DNA of 40,723 nt from contig PKZD01000018.1 in the NCBI GenBank assembly GCA_003133745.1, positions 1 to 40,723 of the forward strand, written 5' to 3'. The stretch comes from Candidatus Tyrphobacter aquilonaris (GTDB taxonomy: Bacteria; Vulcanimicrobiota; Vulcanimicrobiia; Vulcanimicrobiales; Vulcanimicrobiaceae). Below the pieces are notes generated by a model. The model did not search any database and was not told where the DNA came from. It was given only the letters and a program-made list of their open reading frames with translations. Each line of letters opens with the position of its first letter. Position 1 is the first letter of the stretch. Shown one piece after another: positions 1-8,231 of this stretch. The translations under genes and the position numbers were made by a program.

Positions 1-265
1 CCCCGATGCTCAGTCGCTTCAAAGCTTCCTCCTAGGTTGAAATGAGGACCTTCGGATTGTCCCCCGTTGCTGCAAACCTGAAGCGGCAGCTCCGGCCGCC
101 GTGCCGGTCCTCGGCACACCGGCGCTCGAGCCACCCCGAGGGCAATCCTTGCGGCATCACTTCGGGGGGCTGGTTAGCCCCCCTGCAACGGCTGCCCGTT
201 GGACGAGGGAACCTCAGAGGGCCTCAAGAGCGGCCAAAGCGCGCCGGGAAGGGTGCTCCTGGGTG

Positions 266-661
266 CTAGGAGAGCTTGTCTTTGAGCTTTGCCAGGAACT
301 TCGAACGGTCGATGAGGTAGCGCTCGTGGCTCCCTTCGGCGACAGCCTCCTGCTCGTCGAAGACGCGGACGGCGAACGTGATTCGGGGTCCGTCGATCGT
401 GACGATCTCGACCTCGATCCGGACGATGAAGCCGACTGGGACCGGTTCGCGGTGCTCGAGGTCGATGCTGGTCCCGAGGCTGAGCCGGCCTTCCTCTAAG
501 ACGGGGGCCAGGCAGTCCAGGCAGGCCTGTTCTATCATCTGAACGAGGACCGACGTCGCAAGGACGTCTACGCCCTTGTTCCCGGCCCGTTCGGCGGTCA
601 TCCACTCCTCGACGCGGCTCTGCAAGCTATGCGAGCGCCCGATGTCGAGTTTCGCGCTCAT
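266..661 (-). CDS. FlK-like hotdog-fold thioesterase
   Basis: 131 aa ORF; pattern LATSVLVQMIEQAC...EEGRLSLGTSIDLEHREPVPVG...GSHERYLI resembles fluoroacetyl-CoA thioesterase-like proteins (Thr/Glu/His arrangement). Confidence 0.75.
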   Translation of the reverse strand: MSAKLDIGRSHSLQSRVEEWMTAERAGNKGVDVLATSVLVQMIEQACLDCLAPVLEEGRLSLGTSIDLEHREPVPVGFIVRIEVEIVTIDGPRITFAVRVFDEQEAVAEGSHERYLIDRSKFLAKLKDKLS

Positions 662-753
662 CTACCGCGCGGGATACGTCGGAGAAGCCGCCGTTCCCCG
701 CTTCTTCAGCGCCGACCCAGGATTTGGCGATAGGCGTTGAATCATCGGGCGAC

Positions 754-773
754 TCCCACCGTATAGGTAGGGA
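754..773. promoter_or_regulatory. candidate TetR-type operator (imperfect palindrome TCCCACC-N5-GGTAGGGA)
   Basis: tcccaccgtataggtaggga lies between the divergent thioesterase and efflux genes; near-match to the perfect palindrome at 8192-8211. Confidence 0.5.
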
Positions 774-806
774 GACGAATCCCCGATGACTTAGAATCAG
801 GAGAGT

Positions 807-2036
807 ATGCAGCATCACGGTTTAGCCGCGGCGGCGCTCGCGGTGCTCGCCCTTGCCGCTTGCGGCCAGGGCGCGGCGCAACAGGGCCCGCCCGCGCTCA
901 ACGTCGACATCGCGACCGCAAAGCGCCAAGACATTGCAACCTATCTCTCGCTTGACGGCCAAATCGCGCCTCTCGAGCAGTCGTCGCTCGCATTTCAGCA
1001 GAGCGGCGCGATCACCGACATCGACGTGAACGTCGGCGATCGCGTGAGCCGCGGCGAGTTGCTCGCACAAATCGACAGTTCGTTATTGCGCGCACAGCTC
1101 TCGCAAGCGGAGGCATCCTACGAGCAAGCGTCGGCAACGGCGCGCGGTGCGGTGGTCGGCCTTCCCGTGACGCAAAGTCAAAACACGACCGCGGTTTCCA
1201 CGACGAAGGCCGCATATGACAACGCGCGTCTCGTCTATCAGCAAGACAGCACGCTCTATCACGAAGGCTACGTTTCGCAAGCGGCGCTCGAGTCGGCGCG
1301 CTCCGCGTACGTCCAGGCACAGAACGCCTATGCGAACGCGGCGATCGGCATCCGGAGCAATCAAGTCGCCGGCGAGAACGTGCAGGCATCGCTCGCGGGT
1401 GCGCAGAGTGCGCTTGCGCAGGCGCATCTTCTCGAGACGGAGATCGCGCAGACCTATCTCTATGCGCCGTACGACGGCGTGATCACGGCGCGGTTCATGG
1501 ACCCCGGATCGCAAGCTGGTCCCGCGGCGCCCGTGCTCGCGATTTCGCGCGTCAACGACGTCTGGATCAACGTCAACGTGCCGGACTCCGATCTCGCGTA
1601 CGTGACCCCCGGAAAACTGCTCTCGTTCCAGAGCGATTCGCTTCCCGGGCGCACGTTCCGCGGTCACGTTACGGCCGTCAACGCCGTTCCCACAGCCGGA
1701 ACGCTTTCGTATTTGGCGCGGATCGACGTGCCGAATGCGGGGAGCTTGCTGCGCGGCGGCATGCTCGTCAACGTGGTCGTGACGCAGGCGCGGCACCACA
1801 ACGCGATCGTCGTTCCGCGCTCGGCGGTTGCGCAGACCGATCAGGGCACGTTCGTCTACGCCGTCAACGGCGGCCACGCGAAGCAAGTTTCGGTGCGCGT
1901 CGGACTGCAGACCGACACCCTCTCCGAGGTCGTCAGCCCTCAAATCACCGCGGGAACGGTGGTGATCACCACGCGTCCGGATGCGCTGCGTGACGGCAGC
2001 GTCGTGGCCGTCTCCGGCGCCACACCGGCGCCATGA
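807..2036 (+). CDS. RND/HlyD-type efflux periplasmic adaptor (lipoprotein-like N-terminus)
   Basis: MQHHGLAAAALAVLALAACGQ signal; adaptor/barrel-sandwich sequence DGQIAPLEQSSLAFQQSGAITDIDVNVGDRVSRGELLAQID; preceded by aggaga RBS. Confidence 0.9.
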   Translation: MQHHGLAAAALAVLALAACGQGAAQQGPPALNVDIATAKRQDIATYLSLDGQIAPLEQSSLAFQQSGAITDIDVNVGDRVSRGELLAQIDSSLLRAQLSQAEASYEQASATARGAVVGLPVTQSQNTTAVSTTKAAYDNARLVYQQDSTLYHEGYVSQAALESARSAYVQAQNAYANAAIGIRSNQVAGENVQASLAGAQSALAQAHLLETEIAQTYLYAPYDGVITARFMDPGSQAGPAAPVLAISRVNDVWINVNVPDSDLAYVTPGKLLSFQSDSLPGRTFRGHVTAVNAVPTAGTLSYLARIDVPNAGSLLRGGMLVNVVVTQARHHNAIVVPRSAVAQTDQGTFVYAVNGGHAKQVSVRVGLQTDTLSEVVSPQITAGTVVITTRPDALRDGSVVAVSGATPAP

Positions 2037-3493
2037 TGAGAAACATCGCGCGTTGCTCCGCGTTCCTGCTCGCTCTCGCGTTGCTGCCGCTCGGCGCGCT
2101 CGCGCAGGGCAATCCGATTCCGGTGCCGACACCGGAGCCGACGACCGCGCCGGCGCAGTCGCCGTTGCCCTATCCCGCGTACGGAGCGCCGGCACCCGAC
2201 GTCCAACTGCTCGTTCCGCACCGCGGCGTTCCGCCGCACGTTTCGCTGACGCAGGCGATCGATATCGCCGTTGCGGTTTCGCCGACGTTCGCGTCGGAGC
2301 GCGCGGTCTACAGCGAGCTTCGTGCCCGGTATAGCGCGGAGCAACAGGCGCTTTTCCCCGCGATCAGCGCGTCCGGTTCGTGGGAAAAGAACTACGGCAG
2401 CAGCACGTACTGCCCGGCCGGTGGGGGTTCGTGCATTCGAACGAACTCGATCACGACCACCGAAACTGGGGGATACACGGTTTCGCAGTTGATCTTCGAC
2501 GGCGGTCGCGTGATCGCGGCGATCAAGTCTGCGAAGGAGAACGAGCTTGCGGGGCGAGGCACGCTGTTGCGCCAGCTCGACACGCTCGCCTATGACGTCG
2601 CTCAGGATTACTACGCGGTGCTGCAGGATAAGGCGTCGGTCGATTCGGATGAGCAGCTGGTTCGCGAGTTCGCGACCGAGGAAAATGCCGTGCGCGCGCA
2701 GATCCGCAACGGCGTCGCGGCGCTCTCGAATCTCGCGCAGGCCGAATACCAGACGGCGAAAGCCCGTGGGCAACTCGTCACGGCGCAGGGCGCGGCGATC
2801 ACCGCACAAGCGCAGTTCGCGACGCTGCTCGGACTCGATGCCGACACGCAGATCGTGCCCGAACCGCTCGGCCCCGATACGTACACGGCAACGCCGACCT
2901 ACGCGAAGTCGCTGCAGCAAGGGCTGCTGCTGCGCCCGGACTACGAGTCGGCGCAGTACACGGTGAGCGCCGACCGAGACAATCTGCGTTACGCGGAGTT
3001 GGGACGCATGCCGTCGGTCACGGGGACGTGGAACAGTTCGACTTCGCGCCAGTTTCCGGTCTCGCCGATTCGCGGCGCAAACGGCCAATGGAATCCTTCG
3101 AGCTCGCTCGTCGCCAACATCTCGCTCCCGATCTACGACCAGGGCCAGACTTGGTACAATATCGAGGTCGCGAAGTACACGCTCGACGAGGCGAACGCCT
3201 CGCTGATGCAGACGCGCTTGCAAGTAGAGTCGGACGTGCGCTCAGCGCTCGCGCAGTTGATCAGCGCTCGCGCGAACTTCGTTCAAGCGCAGTCGGAGTT
3301 GGCGAGCGCGCAGGTCGCGATGCAGGCCGCGCAGGCCAGCTATCGCGTGGGCGTCGATACGATTCTCGATCTCGTAACGGCGGAGGGGAACTTGGCGACG
3401 GCGCAGAGCGATTACATCACCGCGCTCTACGGCGTGCGCACGGCCGAGCAGAACTACCTCTACGCAACCGGGTTGAGCGACCTTCGCCTATAA
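2033..3493 (+). CDS. TolC-family outer membrane efflux protein
   Basis: 486 aa with signal peptide; SLTQAIDIAVAVSPTF and repeated coiled-coil TolC pattern; overlaps the adaptor stop. Confidence 0.9.
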   Translation: MMRNIARCSAFLLALALLPLGALAQGNPIPVPTPEPTTAPAQSPLPYPAYGAPAPDVQLLVPHRGVPPHVSLTQAIDIAVAVSPTFASERAVYSELRARYSAEQQALFPAISASGSWEKNYGSSTYCPAGGGSCIRTNSITTTETGGYTVSQLIFDGGRVIAAIKSAKENELAGRGTLLRQLDTLAYDVAQDYYAVLQDKASVDSDEQLVREFATEENAVRAQIRNGVAALSNLAQAEYQTAKARGQLVTAQGAAITAQAQFATLLGLDADTQIVPEPLGPDTYTATPTYAKSLQQGLLLRPDYESAQYTVSADRDNLRYAELGRMPSVTGTWNSSTSRQFPVSPIRGANGQWNPSSSLVANISLPIYDQGQTWYNIEVAKYTLDEANASLMQTRLQVESDVRSALAQLISARANFVQAQSELASAQVAMQAAQASYRVGVDTILDLVTAEGNLATAQSDYITALYGVRTAEQNYLYATGLSDLRL

Positions 3494-3494
3494 C

Positions 3495-4646
3495 GTGGCG
3501 ACGGTTCCGGCGAACCTTTCCGATCCGACGAATGCGGCGATTCTCGCCGTCTCCGAGGATCGCTTAGCCGGATTTCAGCCAGATCCGTTCGGCGAGATCG
3601 CGTCGCGGACCGGCGTCGACGTCGATCGCGTGATCGAGCACATCGTTGCGATGTTGCGCGGCGGAACGATTCGCCGCGTACGTCAAACGCTGATGGCGAC
3701 GAACCTCGCGCGCGGTGCGCTCTGCGCGTGGGAGGTCCCGAACGAGCGGCTCGATGCCGCCTTCGAGTTCATGGCGCGCGAGGATCCGTTCTCCGGCCAC
3801 GTCGTGATTCGCAACACGGATGCCGCGTCGCCCGGAAGCAGCTATCGTCTCTGGACGACGCTGAAGGTTCCGCAGGGATTCTCGCGCCGCAAGCACGCCG
3901 AGTTTCTCCGCGATCGCGTCGGAGCGGCGCGTTTCCGCCTGATGCCCGCGCGCATGCTCTTCGCGCTCGGAGTCGGGCACGTGCGGCGACGAGGCCTCGA
4001 ACCCGGTTCTCGAGCGGAGGTGCTCGCGGAGCCGCTCGATACCGCAATCGTCGAGTTATCCGACCTCGAATGGCGCGTCCTCACCACGCTCAAGCGCGAG
4101 TTCGCACCGGAGGAAATCGTGCGCGATGCGTGGCGCGCGCGCGCCGCGGAAGCCGGCGTCGATATCGAGACGTTCGTGAGCGTTGCGCATGAGCTGAATG
4201 CGCGACGCGTCATCGGCCGCTTCTCCACGTTCTTAGAGCACGTCAAGCCGACGGCGGACGGCGAGCGCGTGACGCGTTACAACGCGCTCTTTCATTGGGC
4301 CATACCGCAGGGGCGCGAGATCGACGCAGGCCGCGAGGTCGGGCGCCATCACATTATCACGCACGCGTACTGGCGCGAGGGCGGAGCCGAGTTCCGCAAC
4401 GTCAACGTCATGGCCGTCGCGCACGGCACGGAGAAGGAAACGGTGCTCGCGCACAAGGCGGCGATCGATGCGCACCTCTGCGAAGCCGGGATCGACTTCG
4501 GCTATACGAACGTCTTTTGGGGCGGGCGCAGCGAGATCAAGCCTTCCGAGATCGCGCCCGCGGCCTACATCGCGTTCTGCGCGCGCCATGGGATCGACCC
4601 CGAGAGCATGCGCCTCGAGTCGGAGGAGGAAGCGAGCGCGGTCTAG
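3495..4646 (+). CDS. Two-domain AsnC/Lrp-like protein related to siroheme decarboxylase (AhbA/AhbB, NirD/L) family
   Basis: GTG start 1 nt after the tolC-like stop; two halves each with AsnC-like pattern (GGTIRRVRQTLMATNL..W.VPNERLD; RYNALFHWAIPQGREIDAGREVGRHHIITHAYWR..NVNVMAVAHG). Confidence 0.65.
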   Translation: MATVPANLSDPTNAAILAVSEDRLAGFQPDPFGEIASRTGVDVDRVIEHIVAMLRGGTIRRVRQTLMATNLARGALCAWEVPNERLDAAFEFMAREDPFSGHVVIRNTDAASPGSSYRLWTTLKVPQGFSRRKHAEFLRDRVGAARFRLMPARMLFALGVGHVRRRGLEPGSRAEVLAEPLDTAIVELSDLEWRVLTTLKREFAPEEIVRDAWRARAAEAGVDIETFVSVAHELNARRVIGRFSTFLEHVKPTADGERVTRYNALFHWAIPQGREIDAGREVGRHHIITHAYWREGGAEFRNVNVMAVAHGTEKETVLAHKAAIDAHLCEAGIDFGYTNVFWGGRSEIKPSEIAPAAYIAFCARHGIDPESMRLESEEEASAV

Positions 4647-4660
4647 GGGAGTATCCCGTA

Positions 4661-6312
4661 TGAAGCGACTTGCCGCCGCCGCCACGCTTGGCCTTCTCCT
4701 CATCGCAGGGTGCACGCAGTCCTCAAGCAACTCGACCACGACGAGTACCACCGCAGCATCGGGACGCGTCAACTCCTGGACGCAGCCGCATGTGCTCCGC
4801 TATGCGACCGCGGAGGACATCCAGACCCTCAATACCGCGCTTGGCCAGCAGACGACCTTGGGACTCATGTCCTCCCTGACGGCGGCGTGGCTGATCAAGT
4901 GGGATCACCAAAATCGCCCGATTCCCGAGATTGCGACGCAAGTGCCGACGCAGGCGAACGGCGGCGTGAGCGCAGACGGCTTGACGATCACCTATCACCT
5001 ACGCAAGGGCGTGCGGTGGTCCGACGGGACGCCGCTCAACGGCGACGACATCGTCTGGTCGATCCATGCGATCCTCAATCCCGCGAACAACGTCGTGAGC
5101 CGAACGGGTTGGGACCTCATCAAGCGCATCGACGAGCCGAACAAGTACACCGTGATTCTGCACCTCTCGAAGCCGTACGCACCGTTTGTCGTCGTTTTCT
5201 TTTCTAGCGCGGGCGCGAACCCGTCGATCCTGCCCGAGCATATCCTCGCGCAGTATCCGAACATGAATAACGCACCGTTCAACGCGCTGCCGATCGGCGC
5301 CGGGCCCTTCATGTACAAGGCATGGAATCGCGGACAGGACGTCGTCATGGTCCCGAACCCCTACTACTGGCACGGGCAGCCGAAGCTCACGGAAATCGAT
5401 TTCGAGATCATTCCCGACCGAAACACGCTCACGACGCAACTGCAAGCACATGCCCTCGACATGTGGTATCCGGTGCCCGGCAGCTACTTCGTGCATCTGG
5501 AAAGCCTCCCGGGCTTCACGTACATCCGCCAGCCCGCGTACTACTACAATCACCTCGACTTCAACGTGACCCGACCCGGAGTCAGCGATCCGATCGTGCG
5601 CCGCGCGCTCGAATACGCACTCGATCGCAAGACGTTGATCGCGAAGATCGGCCGTGGCGTCGGAATTTTGCAGGAAGAGCCGGCGCCGAGGAGCGCGCCG
5701 TATTACGATCCCAACATTCCGCTCGTGCCCTTCGATATTGCGAAGGCGAACCAAATCTTGGACGCCGACGGCTGGACGCGTGGGCCAGACGGCATTCGTG
5801 CGAAGAACGGCGTACGCCTCGACCTACAGTTGGCGACCTCGGCCGGAACGCAAGACACTGACAACCAGATCACGCTGATACAGCAATGGTGGAAGCAGAT
5901 CGGCGTCTCTCTCGACGTGCGCCGCTATGAAACTCCACAACTGTTCGCGCCGGTGCAAGACGGCGGCATCATCTACGGCGGCAAGTGGGATATCGTGCTC
6001 TTCGCGTGGGGCGACGACCCGATCGGCGACTACTCTTTCATCTACGCATGCGACGAGATTCCGCCGAATGGGCAAAACGATCCACGGTGGTGCAATCATA
6101 CGGCCAACGCGGCGATGCACGCCTTGTACTCACACTACGACCAAGCCCAGCGTAACGCGGACGACGCGATCCTCTTCGCGCAACTCGCGCACGACCTGCC
6201 GATGATCGTGACGTCGAGCCGCGAGGATATCTACGTCTTCAACAAAGACCTGAAGAACTTCCATCCGAACGCGGTCACGCCGTTCGACGACTTCATGAAC
6301 GTCGACATCTGA
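4661..6312 (+). CDS. ABC transporter substrate-binding lipoprotein, oligopeptide/SBP family 5
   Basis: Start MKRLAAAATLGLLLIAGCTQ (lipobox); LTITYHLRKGVRWSDGTPLNGDDIVWSI typical of SBP_bac_5. Confidence 0.9.
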
Positions 6313-6465
6313 TGGGCTCGGGGTAAGGTTCGTCCAACCGAGGAGGCTGTGAACGAGCCCCGGAGCCATGGACGGCGAGAGGGGCGAGGAACGCAGTAGG
6401 AGCGAGCCATGGACGGCGAGCGACGAACGGCTCCGAGGTGGACGAACCTTACCCCGTTGCCCATC
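6311..6465. repeat. Palindromic element with ~26-bp terminal inverted repeats and an internal 17-bp direct repeat
   Basis: Left gatgggctcggggtaaggttcgtcca (6311-6336); right tggacgaaccttaccccgttgcccatc (6439-6465); gagccatggacggcgag at 6363-6379 and 6404-6420. Confidence 0.8.
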
Positions 6466-6490
6466 ATGAAATCGCGTCAGTGCGCCGCGA

Positions 6491-7513
6491 CTAGATCCAA
6501 GGTTCGGTCGGGCCTGCATAGACGTTCGTGTAGAGCGACTCCGGCGCGGGCAGCGGCTCCTCCTCGACGGCATCCGTCGTTTCGTTGACCGTCCGTGCGA
6601 TCTCCGAGCGGAGGCTTTCGATCTGCTCGCTCGTCAGCACGCGTTTTTCGATGAGGTGACGCTCGAAACGCGGGACGGGATCGTTCGTGCGCTGCTGCGC
6701 GACCTCTTCGCGCGTCCGATACGTGCGCTCGTCGTCGTCGGTCGTGTGCGAGAGGAAGCGGTAGGATTTCGCTTCGACGAGCGTCGGACCGCCGCCGCCG
6801 ACGGCTTTCTCTCGCGCCGCCTTCACCGCGAGGTAGACGGCGACGGGATCGAAACCGTCGACGATGACGCCTTCGAAGCCGTAGCCTTGCGCGCGCTCGG
6901 CGACGTTCGGGTTTGCCATCTGCTTGCTGATCGGCGTCGAGATTGCCCACTGGTTGTTCTCGCAGAGAAAAATCACGGGCACCTTGTGAATCGCGGCAAA
7001 GTTCATCGCTTCGTGCCACTCCCCCTCACTCGTCGCGCCTTCACCGAAGGTGCAGAGCACGGCCCGGTCGCGTTGGCTCCGGTACTTGAACGCGTACGCG
7101 GCGCCGACCGCGTGCGTACACTGCGACGCGATGATCGAAGAGATCGACGCGATGCCTTTGGCCTTGTCGGTGACGTGATTGATGATGGAACGGCCGCCGG
7201 TCGTATCGGTCGCGCGCGCGAACTGCGAGCGGAAGAGATCGGCAAGCTCGAAGCCGCACGCGAGCAAAATTCCGGTGTTCCGGTAGTACGGGTAGAGCAC
7301 GTCCTTGCCGCGGACGAAGGCCATGCCCGCTCCGGCTTGGGTCGCTTCGTGGCCTTCCGAGCCCATCGCGATCCCGATCTTTCCTTGGCGATTCAACTGG
7401 AAGCCGCGCGTATCCACGGCGCGCTGCAAGAGCATGTTGCGCAGGAGCGTGACGAGCTGCTCGTGTGAGAGCGTCGCCTCGCCGGAGGAAGCGCCACGCG
7501 GTTTGGTCGCCAT
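6491..7513 (-). CDS. 2-oxoacid (pyruvate/branched-chain) dehydrogenase E1 component, alpha subunit
   Basis: 340 aa; GEGATSEGEWHEAMNFAAIHKVPVIFLCENNQWAIS ThDP-binding motif; SHTTDDDERTYRTREEV. Confidence 0.9.
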   Translation of the reverse strand: MATKPRGASSGEATLSHEQLVTLLRNMLLQRAVDTRGFQLNRQGKIGIAMGSEGHEATQAGAGMAFVRGKDVLYPYYRNTGILLACGFELADLFRSQFARATDTTGGRSIINHVTDKAKGIASISSIIASQCTHAVGAAYAFKYRSQRDRAVLCTFGEGATSEGEWHEAMNFAAIHKVPVIFLCENNQWAISTPISKQMANPNVAERAQGYGFEGVIVDGFDPVAVYLAVKAAREKAVGGGGPTLVEAKSYRFLSHTTDDDERTYRTREEVAQQRTNDPVPRFERHLIEKRVLTSEQIESLRSEIARTVNETTDAVEEEPLPAPESLYTNVYAGPTEPWI

Positions 7514-7575
7514 CGCTGCTGAACGTGCGACATGGCCGGCAGGCCCTCCCGCCTCGGGATGCGGATACTCTTAGG

Positions 7576-8160
7576 ATGGAGTCGCGGCGCCCGTACGACA
7601 TCGACTCGTTGACCGACATCGCGTTTCGGCTCTTCGCCCAGCGCGGCTTCGACGCGACGTCGATGGACGAGATCGCGAAGGCTGCCGCGATCACGAAGGC
7701 GAGCATCTATCACCACGTACCCGGAAAGGAAGCGTTGCTCGCGCGAGGTCTCGACCGCGCGCTCGCCGCGCTCTTCGCAATCCTCGACGAGCGCGAAGCG
7801 AAAGAAGGTACGCCGCGCGCCCGCCTCGAGACGATCGTCGCGCGCGTTGCCGAGGTGACGATGCGAATGTTTCCCGAGGTGAGCGTGCTCTTTCGCGTAC
7901 GCGGCAACTCGAAGACGGAGCGTGAGGCGATGGAGCGGCGTCGCGCGTTCGATGCGATCGTCACCGACCTCGTTCATGCCGCGCAACGGGAAGGCGCGAT
8001 CCGCGCCGACGTCGACCCCGCGCTCGTGACGCGCCTGGTCTTCGGAATGTCGAACTCCGTCGTGGAATGGTACCGGCCGAGCGGCCGTATCGCGGCAACG
8101 GAGATCGCGACGGCGATCTCCCGGTTGGTCTTCGAGGGAGCCGCCGGAACGCCCGATTGA
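7576..8160 (+). CDS. TetR/AcrR family transcriptional regulator, probably of the paa cluster
   Basis: AFRLFAQRGFDATSMDEIAKAAAITKASIYHHVPGKEALL TetR HTH; ATG at 7576 inside the longer ORF 7465-8160; adjacent to paaZ. Confidence 0.9.
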   Translation: MESRRPYDIDSLTDIAFRLFAQRGFDATSMDEIAKAAAITKASIYHHVPGKEALLARGLDRALAALFAILDEREAKEGTPRARLETIVARVAEVTMRMFPEVSVLFRVRGNSKTEREAMERRRAFDAIVTDLVHAAQREGAIRADVDPALVTRLVFGMSNSVVEWYRPSGRIAATEIATAISRLVFEGAAGTPD

Positions 8161-8191
8161 CGGCTCCGCGCCGGAAGCGATACAATGGGCT

Positions 8192-8211
8192 TCCCTACCG
8201 TTTGGTAGGGA
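8192..8211. promoter_or_regulatory. candidate TetR operator: perfect palindrome TCCCTACC-GTTT-GGTAGGGA
   Basis: 8-bp perfect inverted repeat with 4-nt spacer between tetR and the paaZ start. Confidence 0.7.
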
Positions 8212-8231
8212 GCGGGAGAGGAGCTGGGGTC

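Noticed and set aside
42-605. Short ORFs at the window start (42-269, 101-499, 174-605)
   Set aside because: Overlapping frames over structured sequence or antisense to the thioesterase; no family resemblance.
627-818. 63-aa minus-strand ORF spanning the thioesterase start and the intergenic region
   Set aside because: Overlaps both neighbouring starts and the palindrome; no family signal.
1083-3223. Long minus-strand ORFs (1083-2195, 1940-3223)
   Set aside because: Antisense to clear adaptor and TolC genes; low-complexity Arg-rich translation.
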